From assembly GCA_020137815.1 (NCBI GenBank), contig CM035358.1, positions 6,569,342 to 6,633,341 on the forward strand: a stretch of DNA of 64,000 bases, in the 5' to 3' direction. Under the pieces are notes generated by a model that made no database searches, was not told the origin of the DNA, and saw only the letters and a list, made by a program, of their open reading frames with translations. Both the position numbers and the translations under genes were made by a program. Positions 44,409 to 57,766 of this stretch are shown here, piece by piece; position 1 is the stretch's first letter, and the number at the start of each line of letters is the position of its first letter. This DNA is from Hormiphora californensis (taxonomy: Eukaryota; Ctenophora; Tentaculata; Cydippida; Pleurobrachiidae).

Positions 44409-45087
44409 TTACCCCCCGGGGGGTTTTTTTTGGGAAGGATTTAAAAAGGGGATTTTCGCCCCTAAAAAGGGTTTTCCTTTTTTGGGTTTTGGGGGGGTTT
44501 TTTCCAAAAAGGTTGTCGTGAAGTTCCAGAGTTCATCGTTGGTATATGAATATACCCTCTGGGAATGACTCCTAAATTGTGACACGAATTGAAAGATGGC
44601 TTTGGAAGTGTCTTCCACTCTGTCAGCCAGGGAACTGCTATCAGTACCAACGTGGAAGGGTGTAGAGAAGCAAAGGTTGGGAGTTCCTGTGGGTACAGCT
44701 AGTATAGCTTCGGATATTATTCTGCAGTAGTCGGCTATCTCCTGAGGTACAGTAGCTTCTTTAGCGTCGTTCCAGCCTGTATGAATGAACACGCATGAGG
44801 GGTTCAGCTTCTCAACGGTGCGTATGAAGGCCTCCCTTTCTGTGGTTGCTAGGTTTTTCAGGCTTTTGGCTTTTATCAGCTTCAGTCTCAGATGTCGGGG
44901 GAAGGCTGCTTTGTTGAAACCGTCGAATAGTCCATCGTGTATTACCAACACATAGTGGTGCCGATATGATTCTCTCGCAGCGGGTGGTCGTGAGGACCTA
45001 GCTGACCGGACCTGTCTTCTTACGATGGGGCCCCCTTCAGCTCCAATAGCCGAGCGTGGGTCAGTTGCCTGTGGTTCTGTGAGCTTT
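44409..45087 (-). CDS. SGNH-hydrolase-like domain of the LINE
   Basis: The frame is open from about 45,087 (after a stop) and contains a basic leader (IVRRQVRSARSSRPPAARE), then YVLVIHDGLFDGF, CVFIHTGWNDAKEATVP and a C-terminal helix. A hydrophobic strand ending in a D-containing turn, followed later by a 'HTGxND' block, is the layout of SGNH/GDSL esterases, although the catalytic serine position is not a classic GDS. Some CR1/L2-type LINEs carry such an esterase domain. The low-quality sequence takes over below 44,520. Confidence 0.5.
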
Positions 45088-45360
45088 CAACGCCTTTTAG
45101 TTTCAATCAGATTTACCAAGAAGTCAAATCCATTCGAGCGCTACGGCTATGCTGTAACGCGCGAGGTGTGTATACTGTATACATACGCTGCATTGAGAGT
45201 GTGCGCGCGCACAAGTTTTGAGCGCGTGCCACCGAACTGTAATAACTTTGCGGACGACGCTTTCAAAATGGATCGGTTGTCAGGCGTTGTCCGTGACGGA
45301 CGGACGGACGGACATTTAGTTAACTACACGATCTGCTGATTTCTAAACCCTGAATGATCT
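45088..45360. other. Possible 5' region of the LINE
   Basis: GC-rich with palindromic GTATACTGTATACATAC, GTGCGCGCGCAC and four GGAC repeats (45,297-45,313). No gene. Confidence 0.35.
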
Positions 45361-45420
45361 TTTTAGCACGTGCGTGCTAAAAACATCATCCCGGGTGATT
45401 GCCTTCGGCAATCACCCGGG
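45361..45420. repeat. Two adjacent perfect hairpins
   Basis: TTTTAGCACG-TG-CGTGCTAAAA (45,361-45,382) and CCCGGGTGATTGCC-TTC-GGCAATCACCCGGG (45,390-45,420). Both are perfect. They resemble in layout the pair at 30,303-30,370. A termination or processing role is possible but unproven. Confidence 0.85.
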
Positions 45421-46330
45421 CAGGGAAAAAATAACAAACCTTTGCTTTAGCTTCATTCCTTTTGTTTTCGAGTTCCTGCCTGAGTTTTACTGGGTTTTGG
45501 GAGGTAGTAGTTCGCCTAATGGGTCTCGTACTTTTCTTGAGGGGAGACTGGAGTCTGAAAATAAAGTTGAGTGTGAGTGAAAAAAGAGATCCCTTTTTAT
45601 CCAACAAATAACGATATGTACCTGGTACATTGTACAATAAGTACATTGTACCCACGGACTGAAAACCAACTCAGACCCATCCGGAACCCACGTTGAATTT
45701 AACTAAAAACCAACCCACCAAGTTAAACTTTACTAAAGAAGGTACCACCCAGTTTAGCAATGACGTCACGCCGGTTGGTTGCCATGGTGACAAATGACGT
45801 CATAGAAACATGCACTTACAACACATGATTAGCTTTGTCGTTCTGTTTGAGATCAAGAAACGGAGAGTTGGAGGGGTTGAAACACCGTTTAAATACTGCA
45901 GTTATCATATCTTATACCATGCTTTTTCAGGTGCAACTAAAATATATCAAACATTAACAAGATCACAAAACTAAAACTAGAACAAATTCAACGGTCTAAA
46001 GATCCAGTACAAAAGTAGCAACAGGTACAGAAAGTATAATATTAGTAAAGCTAGTAACAACGATACAACAATTGAGAAAGCTCTCAAGGTGTTTCAGTTG
46101 AAAGCGAACAGCTGGTCTCACCCCTCTCTCTCTCTCTATATGTGGCTCTCTCTCTTCCCCCTCTTTCACTCTCTCACCCATCTCACCCTACTATAGAAAC
46201 AATCTCTATCTCCCTCTTTCACTCTCTCACCCATCTCACCCTACTACTGAAACAATCTCTATCTCCCTCTTCCCTCTGCGCCCACAGCTACGAATAGCGG
46301 AAGACTCATTTTGGGGACTTAAACCACGGG
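45421..46330. other. Intergenic, no gene seen
   Basis: An X-box-like GGTTGCCATGGTGAC lies at 45,777-45,792. A two-copy repeat 'caatctctatctccctcttt' with 'cactctctcacccatctcaccctacta' spans about 46,157-46,270. Confidence 0.5.
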
Positions 46331-47209
46331 TGCATTGGTATAGATCACTAGATAATCAAGGGGAAGGACGCTGTAATGGAAGGAAGAGAGAGAGAAGAGA
46401 AAAAGGGGGAAGAGAGAGAAAAGGAGAGGAGAGAGGAGAGAGCAGAAAGAAATTTGGAACGAGAAGGGGGAAAAGCGGACCTGCGGGCTTCACCCAAATT
46501 GGAATTTCCCAGGGGGCACAACCCTCTTGGGGGAAAGTTGGGGGGGAGAAGGGAAGGGGGAGGAAAAAGGGTAAAAGGGAAAAGAAAGAAAAGAACCAAG
46601 GGCAAAAAAAAAGGGGGAAAAAAATAGGAAAGGAGAAAGAAATTAAGATAGAAGAAGAAGAAAAAAGAGAAAAGAAAAAGAAGAGAGGAGATATAAAACT
46701 AAGCATCAATGTGCAGATATATTGAGGGAGACTCCCCAGGGGGGGGGAAAAACCCCTCTTTAAAACAGACGGAGAGAAAAGATCGCAAGACTGCAAGTGC
46801 GACTAAAGGCTGGTTGAGCCTTGAGGGGTTGAGAGATAGACTGATACGGGGGAATTGGCAAAAGATAAAAAAGGGAAAAGATAAAAGGGCAACACCGATC
46901 AACGATTGTAGCTCTGGGAATGAGACATGTGCGAAAACCCAGAGGGTGAACTTAAGAACGGGGAAAATGTGGGACCGACGGACTTCTGGTATGTGGGGGG
47001 GTCCCGGGTTTTGGAGGGGGTTGGGGTGTGAATCAGGGGGCCCCAAATTAGTTAATTGGTTCCCAGCAGAAAATAAGGTTGCAATAGTTAATTGATGGTA
47101 CGTTTAAATAATGGGGGGGCGCTATATGAATGGAAACAAACATTTTATACAAAAAATGGGAAAATGGCCCTTTTTTCTTCTCCAATACTAAGCTGTCCTC
47201 TCTCTCCCT

Positions 47210-47245
<36 letters not shown>

Positions 47246-48130
47246 CTCTCCCCCCCCCCCCTCCTCTCTCCTCCTCTCTCCTCTCTCTCTTCTTCTCTCT
47301 CTCTCCCTCCCCCGCCCCCTCTTCCCCCTCCCCTTTCCCCTTCTCCCTCTTTCCTTTTTTCCCCTTCTTTTCCCTTCCCCTTCTTTTTCTCTCCCCTTTA
47401 AATGAGTGTGAGGGGTCCATTAGTGCGGAATAAAAACAAGGACAGAAGCCCCAAGGATGGTGAATGGATCGAGTAAAAAGATAGATGAAAGAGGAGAGAG
47501 GGGAAGAAGAAGAGAAGAGAAAAGAAGAAAAAGAGAGAAGGAGAGATAGAAGAAAGGAGAGAAAGGAGGAAAGAGAGAGGAGAGAAAAAAAGAGAGAGGG
47601 GAAAAGGGGAAGATAAAATTAGCGGGGAAAACCCTTTTTTAAAAGGGGTTTTTTGAAAAAAAATTTTTTCCTATCCCCCCAAAGGGAACGGGGCATCATA
47701 TTAAAAACATCACATTGAAAAAATTGGAGAATACACTGACGGGGAAAAACTTTAAAAATTTAAACGGAAAAAAAAGAAATGGGAGGGGGGAAGAGGTTGG
47801 AATAAAAATGTGAATGGGCTATGATAGAAAAAACTAGGCAAAGGGAACAAAAAAGAAAAAAAAAAGAGAAAATTGCAAAAAAAGAATGAGAGAAAAAGAA
47901 ACCTTGGAACAGAAGAAAAAAGAAAAAAGACCTTGGGAACTAGAATCGTACAAAATGCAACTCCGAAAAGTAGCTACAAGTTAGGAACTGACAACACCAC
48001 GATCAACACTTTGAGCCCACCCCACGGTATTTTTGCATTGCAAAAAAGGCCGTATTGGGAAACCCCCTTTCTTCACTCTAAATCACCCCCCCTGCCAGTC
48101 CGCACACTATTGCAACAATAAAACTTTTCT
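46331..48130. other. Purine- and pyrimidine-run sequence of doubtful quality
   Basis: A/G runs, then a T run of about 34 bases at 47,217-47,245 and C/T runs to 47,400, then A/G runs again. Open frames are Lys/Arg/Glu- or Pro/Phe/Ser-only and not credible. Confidence 0.6.
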
Positions 48131-49190
48131 TCAGCGGACACACGCTTATCAACAACAAAGAAAACTCTCTCCTTCTCTCTCTTTCTCTCTCTCTCTCTGG
48201 GCGGCTAAGAGAGTCAGCAAGGGCAACTCTATCTCCCTTCAAGGCAGCTCAATATATTTTTAACAGGAACACTACAATGTTAGGTATACAAATTTAAGAG
48301 GTGGAAAGATAAGCGAGTGAGAAAGGTTAGGACTTAGGGAGAATAAAAGGTGTATGCGTGAGAGACACTGTCAAAATAAATTATACACCTGGCTAACTAA
48401 ATTTCTGAATATTCACAATATTATCTGATAGCAAGCAAACAGGAAAATTTGACAAAGGAGAGAGTTGACCTGCGAAGAATTTAAGAAATGTTGGCTGTTG
48501 CTCATGCCGTTTATTTTTTAAAAGGGGCATGGTTTTTTGTAAAATTGGGATAACCCAACTATTAAACGAAATGTAATACACACAAAAAAAAAAAATACGT
48601 TGCTAAAATCAGGGATCTATTTACGATATTGAAAAAAAAGGGCTATGGATATACCAGCGTATCAAAAAACTAAAAAAAATCAAAAGATATCCAGTTAAGC
48701 TGCTAAAGTAAAAATTTAGAAGAAAAAGAAATTTTAAAATTTTGATCGCCTCCGTAGAACGTGATAACAACACAAACCATCTCCCGGACCAAAAATGGGG
48801 GGGAAATTCCCCCCCCCCCCCCAAAAGGAAAGGGGGGGGGGGTGGGGGGGGGCTTTTGGACGTAAAAGGGGGAATGAAAGTAAAAGGGGTCTGCTGCAGT
48901 TTCAGTCAATTAGGGGCCATCCGGACTGAGGGAGGGGGGCTGGGAGAGAGATAGAAGGAGGTGGAGCTGGGAGAGAGGGGGAACAAAGGAAACGCCGACA
49001 GTGCATGCAACTGTAACTAGGGAGAAAATAAGTGGTGGAGAGATAGAAGGTATGCAGTTTGGGGAAACAAAGTCAGACTCTGACTGTCAGAGAATGAATA
49101 CAAGTCAGCGAAAGATACCGGGAGAAGAAAAGTCAGAGAGCAGTAGAGGTAGGGAGGGATAGAAAAAGGTGGGGATGTCTGATAATGGTT
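48131..49190. other. Intergenic, mostly ordinary sequence
   Basis: No gene seen. C and G runs at 48,808-48,850 look artefactual. Confidence 0.45.
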
Positions 49191-49219
49191 CATACGACAG
49201 GTTCACACAAAATGTATAG

Positions 49220-50561
49220 GTGGCGGGGGGCCCCCGGGGGGCCCCCCCCCCCCCCCCAGGTTTTCACCCCTTTGGGGGGGCCCAAAGTGCGGAAAAAAGG
49301 GTAAAGAACGGCAAAAAAAACATAAATGTAGGTCAGTTTTAAACAGGAACAAAAAGTACAAATAATGAAGAAAATTAATGGTGGGAGAAAATAAAATAAA
49401 AGGGGGGGGGGGGGGAAAAAAAGGGGGGGGGGGGGGGTATGGTGCCCAAAAAAAAAAGGGAAAGCCGGGGGGTAAGGGCCCAAAGGGAGGTAGTTTTGCA
49501 AACCCACCTCCCCCCTTTCCTCTCCACTTTTTCCCCTTTCCCCCCCCCTTTTTTAATATTTTCCTCTCTTTCCCTTTTTCTCCACTTCTCTAAAACCTTT
49601 TTTTTTTAATCTCTCGCTCTCCCCCAACTATCTTTTTCCCCCAAGCCGCAAGCAAAACGAGGTGTCACATTATCCAAAATAAAGTGCCTTGAAAGAAATA
49701 TTAAAAAAATTTTTTTTTTTAGAAATCATATCAACTGTGATATTAAAAACTGATGAATATTAAATCGCATGGAACTTGGTGGCAAAGGTCACATTTGAAG
49801 CAAAGGGCAAATGATTCAAAATTTGGGTTTTGATAAAGGAGCCACATAAAGTTTTTAAAAGGGCCGAATTAATGCAATACATACAGACCTGCAACGCAAA
49901 AACTGCGGAATTTAAAATTTCAAAGTGGGCATCCAAGCAGCAAACTTTAAAAGCTAAAACTTTATCTCCCTTTTTCCACAAGGGGAAAAATTAAAAAACC
50001 CCCCCCTTCCAAAAAAACTTATACAGGGGGGGGGGGGTTCTTCCCCCCCAAAAAACCGAAAACCCGAATTTTTTGTTTCTCTCCCCTCGGGTTTTTTTCC
50101 CCGGTTTTTTTCTTTTTTTTTCCCCCAAAAAAACCATTCGATTTTTTTCCTTTTTGCAAATTTTGGGGTTTAAAAAAAAACAAAATGGGGTTTTTTTGGG
50201 GGCTATCGGACTTGGGACAAGGGTAAAAATCGACAAAAAAAAAAATTGAAAAAAAAGATTTTTGGGAAATCAAAAAATAAAACGGGGAAAAAAAAAAGAA
50301 GGGAAAGGGGGAAAAGAAAAAAGGGAAAAGGGGAAAAAAAAAAAAAAAAAAAATTTTTTTTTTTTTGGGGGGGGGGTTTTTTTTTTTTCCCCCCCCCCCC
50401 CCCTTTTTCCCCCCGGGGGGGCCCCCCCCGGGGGGGGGTTTTTAAATTTCCCCCCCCCCGGGGGGGTTTGGGACCCCCCAAAAAAAAAGGGGGGGGGGGG
50501 AAAAAAAAAAGGGGAAAAAAAAAAAAACCCCCCCCCCCCCCCTTTTTTTTTTTTTTTTTTT

Positions 50562-50598
<37 letters not shown>

Positions 50599-51860
50599 TT
50601 TTTTTTTTTTTCTCCCCGGGGGGGGGTTTTGGGTCCCCCCCCCCCCTTTTTTCCCGCCCCCCCCCCCCGGGGGGGCCCCCCGGGGGGGGAAAAAAGGGGG
50701 GGGGGGGGGGGGGAAAAAAAAATTTTTAAAAGGTTTTCCCCCCCCCCCCGGGGGGGTTTTTTGGGGGGGAAAAATTTTTTTTTTTCCCCCCCCCCCCAAA
50801 AAAAAAAACCCCCGGGGGCCCCCCCTTGGAAAAATTTTCCCCCCCCCGGGGGGGCCCCCCAAAACCCCAAAGGGGCCCCCCAAAAAAAAAAAAAAAAGGG
50901 GGGAAAAACCCCCCCGGGGGGGGGCCCCCCCAAAACCCGGGGGGAAAAACCCCCCTTTAATGGGGGGCCCCCGGGGGGGGGGGGGGGGGGAAAAAAAAAA
51001 AAAAAAGGGGGGGGGGAAAAAGGAAAAAAAACCCCCCCCCCCCCCTTTTTTTTTTTTTCCCCCCCCCCCCCCCCCCCTTCCCCCCCCCTTTTTAAAAAAA
51101 CCCCCTTTAAAAAAATTTAACCTTTCCCCTTTTCCCTTAAAATTTGGGGTTTTTTTTTTCCCCCCCCCCAAACCAAAATTTTCCCCCCAAAAAAGGGGGG
51201 AAAAAAAAAAAAAGGGGGAAAAAAAATAAACCAAGGGGAAAAAGGATGGGGGTTTTAAAAAAAAAAAGGGGGGGAAAAGGGGGAAAGGGAAAGGCCCCAA
51301 ATTAAAAAAAAAAAAAAAATTAAAAGGGGAAAAAAAAAAAAAAAAAAAAGGGGGGAAAAAAGGGGGAAAAAATTTTTTTAAAAAAAAACCCGGTTTTAAA
51401 TTTTTTTAAAAAATTTTTTTTGGGGGAAAAAAAAATTTTTAAAAGGGTTTTGGGGGGAAAAAAAAATTTTTAAAAAAATTGCCCCCCCCCCCTTTTAAAA
51501 AAAAATTTTTTCCTAAAAAATTTTTTTTTTTGGGGGGGGGAAAAAAAGGGGGTTTTTTAAAAAAAAAACAAAAAAGGGTTTTTGGAAGGGGGGAAAAAAA
51601 AAAAATTTTTTTTTAAAAAAATTTTCCCCCCCAAAAAAAAAGGGAAAAAATTTTAAAAAGGGGGAAAAAAAGGGGCAAAAAAGGGGAAAAAAAAAAAAGG
51701 GGGGGGGGGAAAATTGGTTTTAAAATTTTTAAAAATTGGGGGGGAAAAAGGGGGGGGGGCCCCCAATTTTTTTTGGAAAATTTTTTTGGTTTAATTTTTT
51801 TTTTTGTTTTTGGGGGGGTTGAATTTTAAAAAAAAAAATTTTTTTTTTCCCCTTTTTCCC
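49220..51860. other. Homopolymer-block sequence, almost certainly artefact
   Basis: From about 50,250 to 51,800 the sequence consists almost only of blocks of 3-30 identical bases (for example C runs at 50,562-50,598). The 365- and 327-residue open frames on both strands contain only Gly, Pro, Phe and Lys with few others. This is unlike any natural coding or satellite DNA. Confidence 0.85.
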
Positions 51861-52839
51861 TCTTTTCTCTCTCAACGTGCACTCGTGAATGGTTAAGTAA
51901 TGGAGGAGAGGGGCCACGGGTTGGGGGATGCAACTAGATAACCAATACTAGGGGATAAGAAGTGCACTAAAAGAGATCCCAGTTTGGGATGAGAGTTAAG
52001 TGTGAGAGAGATCAGAAAGTGAGATCTAGAGCGAGAGGTACCTAGAGCGAGAGGTAGAGCGAGAGGAAAAGAGAGATAGAAAGAAAGATAGAGACACTAT
52101 AAAGTGAATGAAACAGAAACTGAAGTCGAATGGAATGAAAGTGATAGATGACATTATATATCATGAAAAGTGTCGGCATTTCTAGCACTGTTCCCCGGAA
52201 TAGAAAGCCATACTTATTCGAGAATAACGCATAGAAAGTGTCACTAAAGCACTGAAAGCACTGAAAACAGGTACGGTAGTAAACAAGAGTGATAGTAAAC
52301 GAGGGTGGTACCGCACTGTTACTGAACATTGGGTTCTCTCCAACTTATTTCTTATCATGGGAAATATATTGGGAATGGCTCACCAGTGCATATATATTGC
52401 TAGAAAGTTCAACAATTCTAAAAGATAATGCCATTATTGTAATGTGCTCTCTCACAATCACGGGAACCTTCCATAATTCTAGAGAAAACATTTCTCAGTT
52501 TTCACAAATGGAGCTGAAGAAGAAGGAGACATATAGCAATCAGGAATCAAGAAGAAGGAGACAGAGAAAGATGAGATATCGGAATCAGATGGTCGAAAGA
52601 GACAATCTTGCAAGCAGGAACGTCTGGACTCTATCAATATCATTATACCGATCAGAGCTGCGCTGTGAGAAAGGAATTGTGCGATCTATCTATCTCTTCA
52701 GACATAGTGAGAGATATAGTGAGAGACAATAGTGAGAGACATAGTGAACGACTGAAATATGTTTAGTCTGGGCAGGTGAATTGTAACATTAGCAGCTGGA
52801 GTATGAAGTCTATACTCAATTTTATCTCTCTTTATTTTG

Positions 52840-52916
<77 letters not shown>

Positions 52917-55117
52917 ACTCTCTTACTTTCAAACGCTGTGACAGCTTGTACCATGATATCTGCAACTGAATTCAAAGTATAGACAGAAACATAAATGGAA
53001 CTTGAAGAGCGGATAGATATCATGCTGCGAAGTGAAATCAACTTGACTTGGAGGAAGCATATCAATGATTGAACGTAGAACAAGATGGGTTCTAATCTGG
53101 ATTCTAACAAGACCGAAGTTATAAATTAATCTGCCAAACTCCCACAGAGAGTGTGAGCTTCACAAGGTATAAGTAGGGCAAGAGATTAATAAAGTCATTA
53201 CTCATCTGTCACACCTTACTTAAACTTTGAGTAGCACAAACGATTGGAATGATAATCAACAACTATCAGAAGCAGTAGATGTAGATAGGAAAATAAACAG
53301 CACATGTTATATTGACGTAATGACGTGATAGCAATGCAGATTGGAGAAGAAACAACAAGATAAGAGGAAATAACAACAGTCAACAGTTCAACTTGGAAGT
53401 TGAGTAGTTACGGAAATACCAATTCCGAGGTGTCACAAGACATTGGAGGTGTCAGAAGTTAGGAGACTGAAAGATGAGCCTTATCGGATTTCTTCACACA
53501 TAATCATGTGGCACATATCCGGGAGAGAAAGATGAGAGAGCGAGGGGAAAAAGGAGAGAGATCGAGGGGGAAAGAGGAGAGAGAGGGCACAGACTAATTT
53601 GGGATTACGTAAGTCATCTCAAATACTATTTCCACAACATTAAATACCTATGGTGCTTGTGAATAGGGTATATGAGGTAATGTGTGATAGACCAATTACA
53701 GTGATACTCCTCCAAGGATCGCAATATCTCAACTGATGATGATACTTACCTAGCCCCTTTTGTAGAGGGGGTTAGAACTATTATAGCTAGTATCTAAACA
53801 ACAAAGTACTTAGCAAGTAGTGACACAACAGACAACATTCCGAAAGTATTGATGACTCATTTCAGAAATGCGTGCTTGGAGATCGGGGGGATCATGCCTG
53901 CTGGGAAATAGTCCGTGGAATGCATGCCTGTCTGCGGTCTACAACGTCATATTTGGAGATCTTTACTTTCTTTGTCGGGCCACAATTGCTTTGTTCCAAC
54001 TGTTATCACTTGTGTCGCAAAGTTATTTACTATCGCAAAGTTAGTTACCATTGACGTCATAATATGCAACACAAAGCAAGGAGCTGTAATTTACAAGAAT
54101 TCTTAGAATGGATGGAACGCGTGCGTGATTGGACACTTTTTCATCAACTCTCCGCCAGCTCTCTTCAAGCAAAGCACCTTCCTACTTAGCAACATAATAC
54201 AACAAGTTAGAAGTTGTAAAAAGATAGGGAAACACAAGACAGCATCACACAGCAATGGTAGCAAGGTAGGTTGTACTAGGTATGGGATTTCGTGACTTGG
54301 TATTCGCATTGGAACAAAAAAAACGATACCCCCCAGTAAACATGTATTAGGATTAGGAGAGAGAATTAGGAATAGAATTCAGGGATAAAATGAAACAGCA
54401 ATGAGCGGCAATGAGAAAGCCGAAAGAAGTTGCACCTCCGAATTGATAAAGAATGCCCCTCAGTAGCTGAAATGGGGTGACTTGGTGCAAGTCACGTAAC
54501 TCTCATCCTGTGACGTCAATAAGGCGGTGGAATGTTTTTACGTGGAAGTGAAAGAGAGCTGTAGAAAGTAGCAAAAACAAGGCAGAGAGAGAGGGAGATG
54601 GAATGAGTATCCATATTGGATTTGTTCAGACTGTCTCTAGAAATGATATGGCATTGAAAAACATGGAATTTGGAAAGTTTTTCGGTAGAAGCAGACGAAA
54701 ATCGATCTTAACTAAAATCTAGCACTTTTATTGTTTCTGTATTGATTCTTGGATCCCCATGACAGATTTATCACCTAAAGCAAAAACAGATATGTAAAAA
54801 CAATTGTTCACAAAATGTACATAAAGAAAGGGGGTCTGAGTAACTCAATGCAGCCGCATAGCTATAGCAGAGACTTCAATAACAGTGTTCAACCTCCCCT
54901 CCCAATATCACGTGTTATACCACATACAGTTCCCCACACTTCTCGTGCACACATACAGCTGATGTGAACCTGGAACCGATCACTTTATATTACACGTGAA
55001 GAGAAAAACCACATGACATCACTAAGCCAATATAACGCAAACCGCGATTAGGAAGAACCACATCTCTAAAATCTTTACTTACTTCACATCAACAGATGGT
55101 GGAAATACTCTAGAAGT
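51861..55117. other. Intergenic, no gene seen, with a (CT)n run
   Basis: Ordinary composition. (CT)n lies at 52,845-52,912. Short GA-rich parts lie at 52,010-52,090 and 53,525-53,585. I found no exon with splice signals. Confidence 0.5.
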
Positions 55118-55200
55118 ATGAAAAAAACACGTGATCAAACATACCATGTCCCCTTATCATGCGCAAGCTCGAGGTTGCAGACACATGCACAACTACTTAC

Positions 55201-55613
55201 AGGTTGGATCTCACGTGAACAAGATCTTCCAGTCCCTCGAGATTTAACTGCTGTTGAAGTTTTAATTGCTGGCGTGGTAACGGATTCTGGAGGTGATGTT
55301 GTAATGGGGGACAAGCACGATGGAGGACTTGACAAGGTACTGGTTCAATAATAACGGGGGGTGTGTCTGGAGGAGTGTCGTCAAGGTCGACAGTTAGTAT
55401 TGGTGTTACAACAACTCCTTTAGGCGATGTAACAACTGCTTTAGGGCAGCCTGTTGGTGATGAGACACTGTGAGTTTCACTGCAGGTCACATCTTTGCGT
55501 GATAAGTGGACAAGGTGTCTGTTATTCCCACTCTGCCCTACAGGAACAAGATGATTCCCGCCTTGTATCTGCAGAATCCTGTCCCCCCAACGACAGCCCC
55601 CCCCCGGGTACAC
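55201..55613 (-). CDS. Proline-rich exon of an unidentified minus-strand gene
   Basis: The frame is open for about 138 codons and ends at a good donor (CAACCT|gtaagt, 55,200 on). It reads TPILTVDLDDTPPDTPPVII, then a glutamine/leucine-rich part (RQQLKLQQQLNLEGLEDLVH). This looks like a disordered acidic-proline segment followed by a helix. The upstream end is lost in low-quality sequence at 55,600. A second frame is also open near the donor, so the frame choice is not certain. Confidence 0.5.
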
Positions 55614-56870
55614 GATTTAAAAAAACTGCTGCTCATTGCCCACGCAAATTGGGGGGTTTTTTTTTTTTGATTGATTTACCCCAGCAATTTTTAAAAAAAA
55701 ATTTTTGAAAAAAAAAATTGCCCAAAAAGGAAAAAAGGGGGTCTGAACCCCCTCCCAGGACCCCCTAAACGGGTTTAAAACCCCTCCCCCCCCCATTCAC
55801 GTTTTCCCCTTTCCCCCTTTCGTAAAATTAAGGGGGCCGGGCCTTTTTCCAAAAAAACCACAAAACATCACAAGCAAATTAAAAAAAAGGGTTTTAAAAA
55901 AAACCTAAAATTTTTTTTTTTCCGGGGAAAATCCCAAAAGAAAACATTTGGAAAACCACCCCCCCTTTATGGGAACCATTAAACCCTGCAAACCCAGGGG
56001 GGGTTACTGAAAACTTCCATTCCCCCAAAAACGGGGAATTTTAAATTTCTTAAAGGTTTGGAGGGGTTGAAGGGGCCCAGAACCCGGGAGGGGGCTTTAA
56101 AAGGGTGTTTTCCAGGGTGTGTCGGGTTTGGACATTAGAGGTTTTAAAAACCCAAATTTTTTGGGGGGCCGAAAAACACCAGGCCCCCGGGGGAAGAAAG
56201 GGGCCCCCAAAAAAAGGGGGAAAAGGGGGGGCCCCACCGGCCCCGGAAAAACCCCCCTTGACCCCCCCCCAAACAGCCCCCTCCCCCCAAAGGGAAAAAC
56301 GGGCCTTCCCCCCGGGCCCCAAAAAAAAAGGGGGGTTTTTGGAAAGGGGAGGGGCCGTCTTTCCCCCCGGACCCCGCACGGGACCCCCCGGGGGGGGGGG
56401 GAAATAAAAACTTTTCCCGGGTTAGACCCCGAATTTTTTTTTTTCCCTAAAAAAGCCCCACTTTCGAAAACCCCTGAGGAAAATCAGGACGGGAGAAAAA
56501 ACCCGCCCCCCAAAACCCCCGGGGAGGCCTTCCCCACCCCCCCCCCCCCCCGGGAAAAGGCCCCCTTTGTGGGTTTTTGGCCCCCAACAAAATCCCATTT
56601 TTGGGGGGAAAAGGGGGAAAGGAAAATAAAAAACCCCCCCCCCCAAAAAAAAGCGAAAAAAACGGAAAGGGGTAGGGGAAGAGAAAAGGAAAAAAAAAAG
56701 GGGGAAGAAAAAAGAAAAAAGGGGGGGGGAAAAAAAAGGGGGGGAAAGGGACGGGGAGGGAAACGAGAGGGGGGCGGGGGGGGGAAAAAGAGAGGAAATC
56801 TCACAATGTCCCCAATTATTAATAAAAAATTAAAAAAAAAAAAGGCGGACCCGGATAGATCTTGTGGAGA
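55614..56870. other. Homopolymer-inflated low-quality sequence
   Basis: Same character as 49,220-51,860, though milder. The 269-residue plus-strand frame is Pro/Lys/Gly-dominated and not credible. Confidence 0.75.
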
Positions 56871-57705
56871 TTTTAAACGTTCAAAAAAAATATTGCAAAC
56901 TATACATAATCATACTTGTTTCCCGTAATCCAATTAATCAATTAATATCGTCCCAAAGGACCCAATACTAAAGTTTTTGTCTAATGATTTAGTTTATCAC
57001 AAAACGGTTAAAAAAAGCCGCGTGGTTGTTTTGATTTGAAAATACCCTAAAAAAATAAGAAGTGTTTTCGAGAAAAAGAGGAAATTAGAAAGAGAGAAAG
57101 GTTTTTTATTTAAAAGGGCGGTTTATAAACTAATAAGGGAAAAACGAGTGTAATTTGGAAAAAAACCCCATTCCATCCGTGTTTTTGCTTCGACCCCTTT
57201 CTTGACAATCCCATCCGGCCACGCAAGATTGGCGTTGAATTTGGGGAGATTCTTTTGTGAAAAAAATGGAGTCTAGGATAAAACCCCTCCTGGTGCCCTT
57301 TTAATTCTGTCAGGGAGTCCTAACAAGGTGTTCTCTATCTTTCACTCTCTCTCCCCCTATCTCTCTCACAAACTCTCTCTCTCTCTCTCTCTCTCTCAGC
57401 TCCCATCAATCTCAGTTGGGTGTGAAAAACCTAGGCGGGAACGGGCTGTTGGCTTTAATAGCAAGCCTCGCAAACCCCCAAAAAATTTGTGAAGTATGCA
57501 CTACGGACTATCCGAAAAATAAAGCAGGAAAATATAACTATGACATAATCAGAGAATTGGAAAAAAGTTGTAGAACCTGTGAAAGTGCAGTTCAATTCTC
57601 GGTCTGTGAGTGGTGTGCCGTTACCATGCACGGTTTTTTTTTTTAATTGCCGCACACGATTTCAGGGAAGGAGGAGAGAGAGAGAGAGAGAGAGGAAGAA
57701 GAAGA

Positions 57706-57766
<61 letters not shown>

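Noticed and set aside
45025-45339. 104-residue plus-strand ORF
   Set aside because: Its first part is antisense to the LINE SGNH-like ORF and the remainder is palindrome-rich noncoding sequence.
50203-51300. Long Gly/Pro/Phe/Lys open frames on both strands
   Set aside because: They exist only because of homopolymer blocks that are most likely base-calling errors.
56119-56928. 269-residue plus-strand ORF
   Set aside because: Composition is Pro/Lys/Gly from homopolymer runs, with no domain or homologous pattern.
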